From Terrisporobacter glycolicus ATCC 14880 = DSM 1288 (GTDB lineage: Bacteria > Bacillota > Clostridia > Peptostreptococcales > Peptostreptococcaceae): a stretch of 64,000 nt of DNA. The stretch's first letter is position 1. Every line of letters starts with the position of its first letter. The position numbers and the translations under genes were made by a program. Location of the stretch: the NCBI RefSeq assembly GCF_036812735.1, contig NZ_CP117523.1, forward strand, positions 1,798,001 through 1,862,000, in the 5' to 3' direction. The notes below the pieces were generated by a model. The model was not told where the DNA came from. It ran no database searches and worked only from the letters and a program-made list of their open reading frames with translations. Shown here in pieces: positions 17,614-26,694 of the stretch.

Positions 17614-18635
17614 TTGAAAAAAGAAAAAATAAATTTGGACAAAGTAATAGATTTTAAAAAATGGCAAACTCTTCAAGACAATTTATCCTTAGTCACAAAC
17701 ATGGCTATTATAACAGTTGATTATAAGGGAAATCCCATAAGTAAACATAGCAAATGTTCTAAGTTTTGTGAATCTGTAAGAAATCATCCTCAAATGGTGA
17801 AGTATTGTCAAAAATGTGACTCTAGAGGTGGACTAGAAGCTGTTAGATCAAATGAACCTTATATTTATCTATGTCACTACAATATAGTAGATGTGGCAGT
17901 GCCTATAATTATTGATGGAAGATATATGGGAGCAATAATGGCAGGTCAAGTTAAGTTAAGTGATAATTCTACTGAAGATATGGAAAAAATAGTAGACACT
18001 TCTAACAACTCAGTGTCTATTGAAGTTTTAGAAGAATTTAAGGAGTATTATGAACAGCTACCTTTACTTACTTATAAAGAAGTACAAAATATTGCTAATA
18101 TGTTGTCTTCTTTATGTAATTATTTAGTGGAAGAAGCATTAGATAAAAATTTAATTTTAGAGATGTATAAAAAATCTATAGGTAATAATAAAGAATTAGA
18201 TGAAGATTTTTTCCAAGGTTACAGTGTAGATAATATTGAGAAACTAAAAAAAGGAATATCTAATGCTGTTATTGATGCTTATGTCTCACAGTATGAATGC
18301 GATAAAAGGTTAGTTCAACTTTAAAACCAGCTATTGATTATATATACAAAAATAAAAGTGAAAATATTACTGTGGAAGGTATGGCGAAAATTTGTCATAT
18401 AAGCCAAAGTTACTTTAGTAGATTATTTTCAAAGGAAATGGGAGATAGTTTTTCTAATTATATATCAAAATTGAAAATTAATTGGGCTAAAGAACTTTTG
18501 GAAGACAGTGATATGAGTGTAAGTCAAGTAAGTGATGAACTTGGATTTAATGAACCTGGTTATTTTATTAAGATTTTTAAAAAATATGAAGGAGTAACAC
18601 CTTCTGTTTATAGGAAATATTATAAAAACACGTAA
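17614..18635 (+). pseudogene. PocR-domain AraC-type regulator of the glycerol genes, frameshifted
   Basis: The first part (TTG 17614, 8 bases after GGAGGAGG, to stop 18324) is a PocR ligand-sensing domain with the cysteine set SKFCESVR, KYCQKC and YLCHYN. The second part is a complete AraC double helix-turn-helix (18372-18635: GMAKICHISQSYFSR, SQVSDELGFNEPGY, TPSVYRKYY). They are in different frames; a -1 shift at CTT-TAA near 18321 gives an unbroken QLLKPAIDYIYKNK junction. A one-base deletion, or a frameshift site, is likely. Neighbouring gldA and dhaK are the expected targets. Confidence 0.85.
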
Positions 18636-18715
18636 AAATCAATGATAGCACAAGAAGTTTTGTATGCAAGTTTCATTTATAAATAAAAGATTAACAATTT
18701 AATGAAAATATAAAG

Positions 18716-18768
18716 AAAGCTATAAATATAAAAGAGCTCATCTCTTTTTATTTGTAGCTTTTTTAAAT
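18716..18768 (+). terminator. Intrinsic terminator after the PocR-AraC gene
   Basis: AAAGCTATAAATATAAAAG pairs, with bulges, with CTTTTTATTTGTAGCTTT, followed by TTT. Confidence 0.65.
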
Positions 18769-18845
18769 TAATAAATTTGTATAAACAATAGTAAAAAACA
18801 AGTTTTTTCTCATGAAGAGCAATAAATTTTTATCTTTGAAAAATG

Positions 18846-18859
18846 GTTAAGTACTTAAC
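18846..18859. promoter_or_regulatory. Perfect palindrome GTTAAGTACTTAAC, candidate operator for gldA
   Basis: A 14-base perfect palindrome 166 bases before the gldA start. The related core AAGTACTT recurs in the hairpin between gldA and dhaK. Which regulator uses it is unknown; AraC proteins usually bind direct repeats, so it may belong to another factor. Confidence 0.4.
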
Positions 18860-19024
18860 GAAAAGTAGAAATAGTATAATTTTATTATTTTAGTTAATAA
18901 AATTACGATTATAAATTGTAATTTTATGACATGTAAGCCTCATGATTAAAAAGGAAAACGGTATTATAATTAAAATATAAAATTTCAACAAAATAAAACT
19001 AAAATAGATGGGAGTAATTAAAAG

Positions 19025-20155
19025 ATGAGAAAAGCATTAATATGTCCAACAAAATATGTTCAAGGTGAAGATGAATTATTAAATTTAGGTTATTTCGTAA
19101 AAACTTTTGGAAAATCAGCTCTACTTATAGCACATCCAGATGATGTAAATCGTGTAAAAGATAAGTTAGATAAAACTTGTGAGAAGTTTAATATTACTTT
19201 TGTAGAAAGTGGATTTACAGGAGAGTGCTCAAGACAAGAAGTAGCAAGATTACAAGAAGTAGCAAGAGAAAATAAGTGTGATTGTACAATAGGTCTTGGT
19301 GGAGGTAAAGCAATAGATACTGCAAAATGTGTGGCTGAAGGTGAAGCTTTAATAATAGTTCCAACAATAGCAGCAACAGATGCACCTACTAGTCACTCAG
19401 CAGTACTATACACTCCAGATGGATCTTTTGATGATTACGCATATTTTAAGCAAAGCCCAAGTGTTGTACTAATAGATACAACTGTAATAGCTAAAGCACC
19501 TACTAGATTTTTAGTATCTGGCATGGGTGATGCCTTATCAACTTATTTTGAGGCTAGAGCAACAAGAGAATCATACTCAAATGTAAATGCTGGTCTTCCT
19601 TGTGGAGCAAGAGAAAACTTAACAGCTCCAGCAAAAGGTACTAATACTGCTTTTGCTCTTGCAAAATTATGTTATGAAACTTTACTTGCTGATGGACCTA
19701 AGGCAAAGGTATCTTGTGATTGTAATTTAGTTACTCCTGCTCTTGAAAATATAATAGAAGCAAACATACTTTTATCAGGACTTGGTTTTGAAAGTGGAGG
19801 ACTTGCAGCAGCTCACGCTATACATGACGGTCTTACTATATTAGAAGGAACTCATAAGTATTTCCATGGTGAAAAAGTTGCATTTGGTACTTTAGCTCAG
19901 TTAGTGCTAGAAAATGCATCTGAAGAAGAAATAAATCAAGTATTAGACTTCTGTGTGGAAGTTGGTTTACCAGTTTGTTTAGAAGATATAGGGGTAAATG
20001 AAATAAGCGAAGAAGAATTAATGGAAGTTGCAGCAAAATCTTGTATACCAGAAGAATCAGTACATTCTATGCCACAGCCTATAAGCGTAGAAGCTGTGGC
20101 AGCTGCAATTATTACTGCTGATAGACTTGGAAAAAACTATAAAAATAATAAATAG
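19025..20155 (+). CDS. gldA: Glycerol dehydrogenase
   Basis: A 376-residue NAD-dependent, metal-dependent dehydrogenase that oxidises glycerol to dihydroxyacetone. GGGKAIDTAK is the nucleotide-binding loop and TIAATDAPTS the family segment. Likely zinc ligands are Asp169 (GMGDALS), His264 (AAHAIHDG) and His281 (FHGEKVAFG), matching the spacing in characterised enzymes. A GGGAG site precedes the ATG. The next gene phosphorylates the product, and a broken PocR-AraC regulator lies upstream. Confidence 0.96.
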   Translation: MRKALICPTKYVQGEDELLNLGYFVKTFGKSALLIAHPDDVNRVKDKLDKTCEKFNITFVESGFTGECSRQEVARLQEVARENKCDCTIGLGGGKAIDTAKCVAEGEALIIVPTIAATDAPTSHSAVLYTPDGSFDDYAYFKQSPSVVLIDTTVIAKAPTRFLVSGMGDALSTYFEARATRESYSNVNAGLPCGARENLTAPAKGTNTAFALAKLCYETLLADGPKAKVSCDCNLVTPALENIIEANILLSGLGFESGGLAAAHAIHDGLTILEGTHKYFHGEKVAFGTLAQLVLENASEEEINQVLDFCVEVGLPVCLEDIGVNEISEEELMEVAAKSCIPEESVHSMPQPISVEAVAAAIITADRLGKNYKNNK

Positions 20156-20169
20156 GATGTAAAAAATTA

Positions 20170-20205
20170 TAAATATAAGTACTTTATAAAATAGGTACTT
20201 ATATT
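20170..20205 (+). terminator. Hairpin between gldA and dhaK
   Basis: AAATATAAGTAC (20170-20181) pairs perfectly with GTACTTATATTT (20194-20205). There is no T run, so it may be a weak attenuator or an mRNA-stability hairpin rather than a full stop; dhaK could still be read from the gldA promoter. Confidence 0.5.
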
Positions 20206-20257
20206 TATATAATTTATAGTATTTTAAATTTAAAATATGACTTATGAGGTGGAATAA

Positions 20258-22009
20258 ATGAAAAAAATCATAAATAAACCAGAAAATGTTGTTATGGAAA
20301 TGTGTAACGGAATAGCCCTAGCTCATCCTGAGTTAGAGTTCGTTAAAAAGTATAAAATAATAAAGAAAAAAGAAATAAATAAAAATAAAGTAAGCTTAAT
20401 AAGTGGTGGAGGTAGTGGACACGAGCCAGCACATGCAGGCTTTATAGGAAAAGGAATGTTAGATGCAGCCATATGCGGAGACGTATTTGCATCACCTTCT
20501 CAAATTCAAGTTTATCAAGGAATAAAAGCTACTGCCAGTGAAAAAGGTACTTTACTTATAATAAAAAACTACAGTGGAGATATGATGAATTTCAAAAATG
20601 CTGCTCATTTAGCAAATGAAGATAAAATAACTGTAGATTATGTAAAAGTAGATGACGATATAGCAGTGGAAGATAGCTTATATACAGTAGGAAGACGTGG
20701 TGTTGCAGGAACTGTGTTTGTTCATAAAATTGCAGGTGCAGCAGCAGAAAAAGGTATGTCATTAGAAGAAGTAAAAACAGTAGCACAAAAGGCAGCGGAC
20801 AATGTTAGAAGTTTAGGATTTGGACTGACTTCTTGTACTGTACCAGCAAAAGGAACTCCAACATTTGAAATAGCAAAAGACGAAATGGAATTTGGTGTTG
20901 GTATACATGGTGAGCCAGGTATAAAAAGAGAAAAAATTACTACAGCAGATAAATTAGCTAGTAGAATAGTGGACGCTTTATCAAATGATATGAAATTAAA
21001 TGAAAATGATGAAATAGCTTTATTAATAAATGGATTTGGAGGAACACCTTTACAAGAATTATATTTATTTAATAATTCTGTTACTGGCGAATTATCAAAG
21101 AAAAATATAAAAATAAACAGAACTTTTGTAGGAAACTATATGACAAGCATAGATATGGCAGGAGCATCTGTGTCTATAATGAAGCTTGATGAAGAGTTAA
21201 AAGAATTATTATCATGTGAAAGTGATACTCCAGCATTTAAGGTAAGTGGGCCAGTTGATTCTGTAAAATATTCTTCTATAGAAGTATCTGATGAGCTTGC
21301 ACTTACATCTTTTGAAGTTGAATCAAAAGAAGAAATGGCATGCATAGTAGATGAAAAAATAACGCTAGATAATATGATATATATAGTGGATAAAATGAGT
21401 GAAGTAATAATAGAAAACGAAGTGCCATTTTGTGAGCTAGACTCTTTTGCAGGTGACGGTGACTTTGGTATGAGTGTTGCAAAAGGATTTAAGCAATTAA
21501 AAAGAGAGTGGAAGGAAATATTATTACAAGATAATTTAACTATAAGCAAGTTTTTAGATGACTGTTCTATGATTATAATGGAGCACTGTGGAGGAGCGTC
21601 AGGTCCTATATGGGGATCTGCTTTTAGAGCAGCTTCTAGAGAAGTAGGAAATAAAAAAGAGTTAAATATAGAGGATTTTGCAAATATGATGCAAGGTGCA
21701 GTTAAAGGAATTCAAGCTACAGGGGAAAGATCATTTGGACGTGGAGCAGTTGTGGGAGATAAGACTCTTATAGATGCTTTAGTTCCTTGTGCAGATACTT
21801 GGACTGAAAGTGCAAAGAAAAATCATACTTTAAAAGAATCTTTTGAGTTTGGTGCAAAAGCTGCTGTAGATGGTGCAAAATCTACAGAAGAAATAGTAGC
21901 ACGTATGGGACGTGCAGGAACAGTTGGAGAGAGAAGTTTAGGTCATCCAGACGCAGGAGCATACGGACTTGGCGTAATATTTACAGAAGTATATAATTGC
22001 ATAAAGTAG
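20258..22009 (+). CDS. dhaK: Dihydroxyacetone kinase, fused DhaK-DhaL (ATP type)
   Basis: A 583-residue cytosolic kinase making dihydroxyacetone phosphate. The DhaK half (1 to about 330) has the GGGSGHEPAHAGF loop and the substrate-binding His217 in GIHGEPG. The DhaL half (about 370-583) has the Asp-rich DSFAGDGDFGMS metal site, GGASGPIWG, and GDKTLIDAL. Fusion of the two halves indicates an ATP-dependent enzyme rather than the PTS-dependent DhaKLM. Together with gldA it feeds glycerol into glycolysis. Confidence 0.95.
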   Translation: MKKIINKPENVVMEMCNGIALAHPELEFVKKYKIIKKKEINKNKVSLISGGGSGHEPAHAGFIGKGMLDAAICGDVFASPSQIQVYQGIKATASEKGTLLIIKNYSGDMMNFKNAAHLANEDKITVDYVKVDDDIAVEDSLYTVGRRGVAGTVFVHKIAGAAAEKGMSLEEVKTVAQKAADNVRSLGFGLTSCTVPAKGTPTFEIAKDEMEFGVGIHGEPGIKREKITTADKLASRIVDALSNDMKLNENDEIALLINGFGGTPLQELYLFNNSVTGELSKKNIKINRTFVGNYMTSIDMAGASVSIMKLDEELKELLSCESDTPAFKVSGPVDSVKYSSIEVSDELALTSFEVESKEEMACIVDEKITLDNMIYIVDKMSEVIIENEVPFCELDSFAGDGDFGMSVAKGFKQLKREWKEILLQDNLTISKFLDDCSMIIMEHCGGASGPIWGSAFRAASREVGNKKELNIEDFANMMQGAVKGIQATGERSFGRGAVVGDKTLIDALVPCADTWTESAKKNHTLKESFEFGAKAAVDGAKSTEEIVARMGRAGTVGERSLGHPDAGAYGLGVIFTEVYNCIK

Positions 22010-22021
22010 TATAATAAGTAA

Positions 22022-22055
22022 AAGAGTATTAAAATGATTATTTTAATACTCTTAA
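22022..22055 (+). terminator. Intrinsic terminator or hairpin after dhaK
   Basis: AAGAGTATTAAAA (22022-22034) pairs with TTTTAATACTCTT (22041-22053). No long T run follows. Confidence 0.6.
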
Positions 22056-22080
22056 AACATATCTAGATGAGGGAAAAATA

Positions 22081-23025
22081 ATGAAGTGTAAAGAATTTTA
22101 TTTTAAAGGAAAAGAAGATTTAAATATACATGTTTATAAATATACAAGTGAAAGTGTAAAACCAAAAGCAGTGATACAAATAGCTCATGGTATGTCAGAA
22201 ACAGCAATTAGATATAAAGAATTTGCACAAAAACTAACTGAAAATGGTTATGTTGTTTATATAAATGATCATAGAGGTCATGGTATAACAGCTAAAACTA
22301 TGGACAATGTGGGATATTTAGCTGAAAAAGAGGGATTTACATGTTTAGTAGAAGATATGAATATTCTTACAAACATAATTAAAGAAGAAAATCCTGATTT
22401 GCCAATATATTTATTTGGACATAGTATGGGTTCTTTTGCTAGTCAAAGATATATAATGGAATATGGTAACAATTTAGCAGGCTTAATACTATCTGGATCA
22501 AACGGTAAACACGGTAAAATTTTAAAAGTAGCAGAATTAATATCAAAATTTGAAATAAAAAAACATGGAAGAAGACATAGAAGTAAAAAGCTGGACAATT
22601 TAATATTTGGTGGAAACAATAAAGGATTTAAACCATCTAAAACTGATTTTGATTGGTTAAGTAGAGATCAAAAAGAAGTACAACAGTATATAGATGATCC
22701 TTTCTGTGGTGTATTATTTACTTGTGGATTTTTCTATGACTTTATAAAAGGACTGCAAGAAGTGGAAGACAAAGATAATCTAAATAAAGTTCCTTTAGAT
22801 TTACCTATTTATATAATGTCTGGAGATAAAGACCCAGTTGGTAAAAATGGAAAAGGTGTTCTTAGACTTAAAGATAGATATGTGAATTTAGGTGTTAAAA
22901 AGGTTTCATGGAAGTTATACGAAGGTGGTAGACATGAAATGTTAAATGAAATAAATAAAGAAGAAGTTATTAATGATATAATTTCTTGGCTTGATGAAAG
23001 AGAAAAAGAATGTGTTAATGATTAA
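22081..23025 (+). CDS. Alpha/beta hydrolase, monoacylglycerol-lipase/lysophospholipase type
   Basis: A 314-residue serine hydrolase (S33-like). The nucleophile is Ser115 in GHSMGS; the acid is probably the Asp of MSGDKDPVG and the His that of GGRHEML. NDHRGHG is the family oxyanion-region motif. Such enzymes release glycerol or glycerophosphodiesters from acyl lipids. The place just after gldA-dhaK makes a supply of glycerol plausible, but that is inference. No signal peptide is seen, so it acts in the cytoplasm. Confidence 0.88.
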   Translation: MKCKEFYFKGKEDLNIHVYKYTSESVKPKAVIQIAHGMSETAIRYKEFAQKLTENGYVVYINDHRGHGITAKTMDNVGYLAEKEGFTCLVEDMNILTNIIKEENPDLPIYLFGHSMGSFASQRYIMEYGNNLAGLILSGSNGKHGKILKVAELISKFEIKKHGRRHRSKKLDNLIFGGNNKGFKPSKTDFDWLSRDQKEVQQYIDDPFCGVLFTCGFFYDFIKGLQEVEDKDNLNKVPLDLPIYIMSGDKDPVGKNGKGVLRLKDRYVNLGVKKVSWKLYEGGRHEMLNEINKEEVINDIISWLDEREKECVND

Positions 23026-23035
23026 AATAATATAA

Positions 23036-23073
23036 ATAAAGTGGGATCAGAAATGATACCCACTTTATTTTGT
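23036..23073. terminator. Bidirectional terminator between hydrolase and TSUP genes
   Basis: AATAAAGTGGGATC pairs with GATACCCACTTTATT with one bulge; both strands have A or T flanks suited to termination of the convergent genes. Confidence 0.8.
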
Positions 23074-23840
23074 TATATTACTTCAATAAGAAGCTTTATA
23101 AAAAATATAGATAAAACTACAATCATAATAGGTTTTACAATTTTAACTCCCTTATCTGAAAATAGATTAGTGCCAACATAATTTCCTGCAATTCCAAATA
23201 AACCTGCAATAAGGCCTACGCTAAACATTACTTTTCCATTTAAAAGAAAAACGCATAAACTAGTTATATTTGTAGTTAAATTAATAACTTTAGTAATACC
23301 TGCGGACTCATTTAAAGTCATATGAGCAAAACTAGTTAAAGCTATCATTAAAAAAGTTCCAGTACCAGGACCATAAAAACCATCGTAAAAACCTATAAAC
23401 AAAGCAACAACCATGCCTACAATCAAAGTTTTCTTATATGAAAAATCATTATCATATTCTTTTTTATTTCTCTCCAAGCTTTTATTAAAAATAACATATA
23501 AGCCTGTTATAGGTAAAATAATAAGCATAATTAACCTGAAAATTTTATCATCAATTAATAAGGCTGTTTTTGCACCCATCATAGATCCAATTAAGGCACA
23601 AACAGCACAGTACAAGGCTGTTTTCAAATTAATATATCCTTTTTTGGCAAACCTATATGTAGCTAGGGAAGTTCCCATGGCTGAGCTTAATTTGTTTGTT
23701 CCAATTGCCATGTGAACAGGTAAACCAGACATCATGTAAGCAGGAAGTGAAATAAATCCTCCGCCACCAGCAATTGAATCAACAAATCCACCAAGAAAGA
23801 CAAGGGGACAAACGATTAGATAAATAGTAAGTGATTCCAA
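23073..23840 (-). CDS. TSUP (TauE/SafE)-family membrane transporter
   Basis: A 255-residue membrane protein with about eight segments. Landmarks are the N-terminal GGFVDSIAGGGGFISLPAY and the mid-protein GFYDGFYGPGTGTFL repeat of the TauE/SafE family, which moves small organic or sulfur anions. TTG 23840 is preferred: GGAGG lies 8 bases upstream, whereas the frame's earlier TTG at 23855 sits directly before that site. Substrate unknown. Single-gene unit. Confidence 0.87.
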   Translation of the reverse strand: MESLTIYLIVCPLVFLGGFVDSIAGGGGFISLPAYMMSGLPVHMAIGTNKLSSAMGTSLATYRFAKKGYINLKTALYCAVCALIGSMMGAKTALLIDDKIFRLIMLIILPITGLYVIFNKSLERNKKEYDNDFSYKKTLIVGMVVALFIGFYDGFYGPGTGTFLMIALTSFAHMTLNESAGITKVINLTTNITSLCVFLLNGKVMFSVGLIAGLFGIAGNYVGTNLFSDKGVKIVKPIMIVVLSIFFIKLLIEVI

Positions 23841-24022
23841 TATGTATTCCTCCAATTAGTAATTTACTTTTGTATTTAATTATAATTATAGTTTATAAAT
23901 TTGATAATAGAAAGCAGAGCATTTAATATTGTATACAAAATATAAGAATGAAAAATGTAATATTAAAATTATGATTTATTGGAATTAAAAAAACTATTAC
24001 AAAAATGTTGCGTAAATATGAT

Positions 24023-24049
24023 ATCTGTTATATATTATATATAACAGAT
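24023..24049. promoter_or_regulatory. Operator palindrome before the ABC exporter, matching the GntR gene's own
   Basis: ATCTGTTATATA and TATATAACAGAT form perfect 12-bp arms around three bases. The core TGTTATATA-N3-TATATAACA is identical to that at 29812-29836, upstream of the YtrA-type GntR gene. It ends 35 bases before the ATPase start codon, a position suited to repression. Confidence 0.7.
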
Positions 24050-24084
24050 AGAAAAACTATAAAATATATAAAGAGGGAGATAAA

Positions 24085-24819
24085 ATGTTAAAAATAATAA
24101 ATTTAACTAAATCATATAAAAATAAAAAGGCCATAGAGAATATATCTATGGAAGTTAAAGAAGGAGAAATATTTGGTTTTATAGGTCACAATGGGGCTGG
24201 TAAAACTACTACAATAAAATCCATAGTTGGAATACACAACTTTGAAGAAGGAGATGTATTAATTAATTCAAAATCTATAAAAAAATATCCAATAGAATGT
24301 AAAAAAGAAATAGCATATATTCCTGATAATCCAGATTTATATGAGTCACTTACTGGAATAGGGTATTTAAATTTTATTGCAGATATATTTAAAGTAGAGA
24401 AAAAAGAAAGAGAAGAAAAAATAAAATATTACTCAAAGGAATTTGAAATAGACAAGGCCTTAGGAGATTTAATTTCATCTTATTCTCATGGAATGAAACA
24501 AAAGTTAGCTATTATATCGGCATTGATGCACAGTCCTAAAATATTAATATTAGATGAACCTTTTGTAGGACTAGATCCTAAAGCCGCATTTACTTTAAAA
24601 GAAATTATGAAGGAATTTTGTAACAATGGTGGGTGCATATTTTTCTCTACACATGTATTAGAAGTAGCAGAAAAAATTTGTGATAAAATTGCCATAATTA
24701 AAGATGGAAAATTAGTAACTTATGGAGAAACTGAAAAAGTTAAAGGCGATAAATCCCTTGAGAATATATTTATGGAGATGATTAATAATGAGCAATTTAG
24801 CTTTGTTAATGAAAAATAG
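24085..24819 (+). CDS. ABC transporter ATP-binding protein
   Basis: A 244-residue ATPase of a DrrA/CcmA-like exporter. Walker A is GHNGAGKTT, the signature is SYSHGMKQK, and Walker B is ILILDEPFVGLD. The signature is the shortened SHGMKQK type common in ABC-2-like systems. It overlaps the permease start by 32 bases. An inverted-repeat operator upstream ties it to the GntR gene at 29.8 kb. Cargo unknown; YtrA-linked exporters often answer cell-wall or peptide stress. Confidence 0.92.
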   Translation: MLKIINLTKSYKNKKAIENISMEVKEGEIFGFIGHNGAGKTTTIKSIVGIHNFEEGDVLINSKSIKKYPIECKKEIAYIPDNPDLYESLTGIGYLNFIADIFKVEKKEREEKIKYYSKEFEIDKALGDLISSYSHGMKQKLAIISALMHSPKILILDEPFVGLDPKAAFTLKEIMKEFCNNGGCIFFSTHVLEVAEKICDKIAIIKDGKLVTYGETEKVKGDKSLENIFMEMINNEQFSFVNEK

Positions 24820-26383
24820 TTTAATAAATGAAAGTGGAATTAATAAATTAAAATATGCTGATAAAAATGAGAAAATAAAAGCAATATGTATGGTTTTGAT
24901 AATAGTGTTTACTGTGATTATGTTAAGTGTTTATGGTTTTGCAGCATGTTTTTATTTATCAGATTTTTTAGTTAAAATAAATCAAATGGAACTACTTCTT
25001 ATTTTAGGGATTATAGGATGTACCATGGCAACATTTTTTACTTCAATATATAAAGCATCTTCATATCTTTTTCAAAGCAAAGATTATGAAATGTTGACAA
25101 GTTTACCAATAAAGCAATCTAGCATATTAAGTAGTAAAATTATAATGCTAGTTATTAATAATTATTTATTTGCGCTACCATGTTTACTTATACCTGGAAT
25201 AGTATATTTTATAAAAGTTAATACTGGAGTACTATACTTTCCATTTTTAATAATATTAATTTTGACAACACCCTTAATACCAACAGTAATTTCATCAGTT
25301 ATAGCATTTGTAATTACGAATATTTCATCAAGAAGTAAGAAAAATAATTTACTATCAATAATATTAAACTTATTATTAGTTGCTATAGTTTTACTTTTAT
25401 CTTTTAATCTACAAAATGTTATGATGAACATTATCCAAAATAGTAGCTCTATTATTGAAGCTACACAAAAATTTTATATGCCTGCTTATTATTTTGTAGA
25501 TGCATTAAAAAACGATAACATAGGATCTTTATTAATATTTGTATTAATTTCCATAGTTCCAACAGTTTTGTTTATATATTTATTTGCAAATAATTTTAAC
25601 AATATAAATAGCAAATTAAGTGAAACTTACAAAGCTAATAATTATAAATTTAAAGATCTAAAATTATCAAAGCCTGTAATAGCTTTATTAAAAAAAGAAT
25701 TTAAAAGATATTTTTCATCAACAGTATATGTAATGAATACTTTTGTAGGAATGATAATGTTAGTCATATTTACTGTTGCAATAGTTGTAATAGGATATGA
25801 TAAAATTGCTCAAATATTAGAGATAGCTGTAGTAAAAGAGATGATTGCACTTCAAATTATAGGAATAACATTATTTTGTATAATAATGACTAATACAGCT
25901 TGTGTTTCAATTTCTTTAGAGGGTAAAAACTTGTGGATTTTAAAATCATCTCCAATTAAAGAAATAGATATCTTTAAAAGCAAGATTTTATTAAATATTA
26001 TTTTAACTATACCCATATCTATAATTTGTTTTATGGTTTTATCATTTAGATTGGGATTTGATATGATGTCTACAGTTTTAGTAATACTTACAATTATAAT
26101 GATTTCAATCTTTAGTGCCACACTTGGAATATTTATTAATTTACTTTATCCCAAAATGGATTTTACAAGCGATGTAGCTGTTGTAAAAAGAGGAGCAAGT
26201 GTAATAATAAGTATGATTTCTAATATAATATTTATAGCCATAATTTGTGGACTAGGATATATCTTAAGTATAAGTAACATTAATACATTTTTAATATTTG
26301 GTAATATAATTACGATTATAAGTATTTTCATTATATATATATTATTAAAAAATAAAGGAACAAAAATATTTAGAAGTTTGTAG
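24788..26383 (+). CDS. ABC transporter permease
   Basis: A 531-residue membrane protein with about twelve hydrophobic segments in two halves, and a soluble stretch near residues 285-305 with KKEFKRYFSSTVYV, which recurs in bacterial exporters of the ABC-2-like type. The start lies within the ATPase gene, indicating coupled translation. It is closed by a bulged hairpin terminator. I cannot name the substrate. Confidence 0.87.
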   Translation: MSNLALLMKNSLINESGINKLKYADKNEKIKAICMVLIIVFTVIMLSVYGFAACFYLSDFLVKINQMELLLILGIIGCTMATFFTSIYKASSYLFQSKDYEMLTSLPIKQSSILSSKIIMLVINNYLFALPCLLIPGIVYFIKVNTGVLYFPFLIILILTTPLIPTVISSVIAFVITNISSRSKKNNLLSIILNLLLVAIVLLLSFNLQNVMMNIIQNSSSIIEATQKFYMPAYYFVDALKNDNIGSLLIFVLISIVPTVLFIYLFANNFNNINSKLSETYKANNYKFKDLKLSKPVIALLKKEFKRYFSSTVYVMNTFVGMIMLVIFTVAIVVIGYDKIAQILEIAVVKEMIALQIIGITLFCIIMTNTACVSISLEGKNLWILKSSPIKEIDIFKSKILLNIILTIPISIICFMVLSFRLGFDMMSTVLVILTIIMISIFSATLGIFINLLYPKMDFTSDVAVVKRGASVIISMISNIIFIAIICGLGYILSISNINTFLIFGNIITIISIFIIYILLKNKGTKIFRSL

Positions 26384-26416
26384 TAAATATATAAAATAAA
26401 TATAAAATATTATATT

Positions 26417-26467
26417 AGAGTTGATAAATATGTGCATTAGTGCAATTTATCCACTCTATTTTTTTAC
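26417..26467 (+). terminator. Intrinsic terminator after the ABC exporter
   Basis: AGAGTTGATAAAT...GCA pairs with TGC...ATTTATCCACTCT around TTAG, then ATTTTTTT. Confidence 0.75.
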
Positions 26468-26610
26468 ATATTAAGAAATTATAGTTATATAAACTCGTTT
26501 AGAAAATGTAAAAAATACATTTTTGAGCAAGGTGGTTGCTTAAAATTTCATAGCGGCTATGCAGTGGTTAAGAGACACAAATAACTTGCAAACTAAGAAA
26601 TTTATACATG
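26468..26610. other. Gene-free stretch between the terminator and the MarR promoter
   Basis: No gene seen. At 26524-26580 the base composition is richer in G and C than its flanks and contains AGCAAGGTGGTTGCT and CATAGCGGCTATG hairpins. No function assigned. Confidence 0.4.
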
Positions 26611-26680
26611 AAATATAGTTGACAAAGTAAACTAAATTCTATATTATATAAAATATAGTTAACAAAGTAAACTATATTTT
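26611..26680 (+). promoter_or_regulatory. MarR promoter with two operator copies 40 bp apart
   Basis: TTGACA (26619-26624), a 17-base spacer and TATTAT (26642-26647) form a strong promoter. AAATATAGTTGACAAAGTAA at 26611 recurs as AAATATAGTTAACAAAGTAA at 26651, exactly 40 bases on. The second copy is the better palindrome (ATATAGTT...AACTATAT). One copy covers the -35 box and one follows the -10 box, as expected for autorepression. Confidence 0.75.
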
Positions 26681-26694
26681 AAAGAGGTGAAAAA

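Larger units (their letters stand above)
18636..19024. other. Intergenic region before gldA
   Basis: No gene seen. It contains a long hairpin at about 18716-18766 (AAAGCTATAAATA...GTAGCTTTTTT, bulged, T tail) that ends the regulator gene, a 14-bp palindrome at 18846-18859, and a second inverted repeat AAAATTAC (18900-18907) / GTAATTTT (18919-18926). The last two are candidate operators for gldA. Confidence 0.55.
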
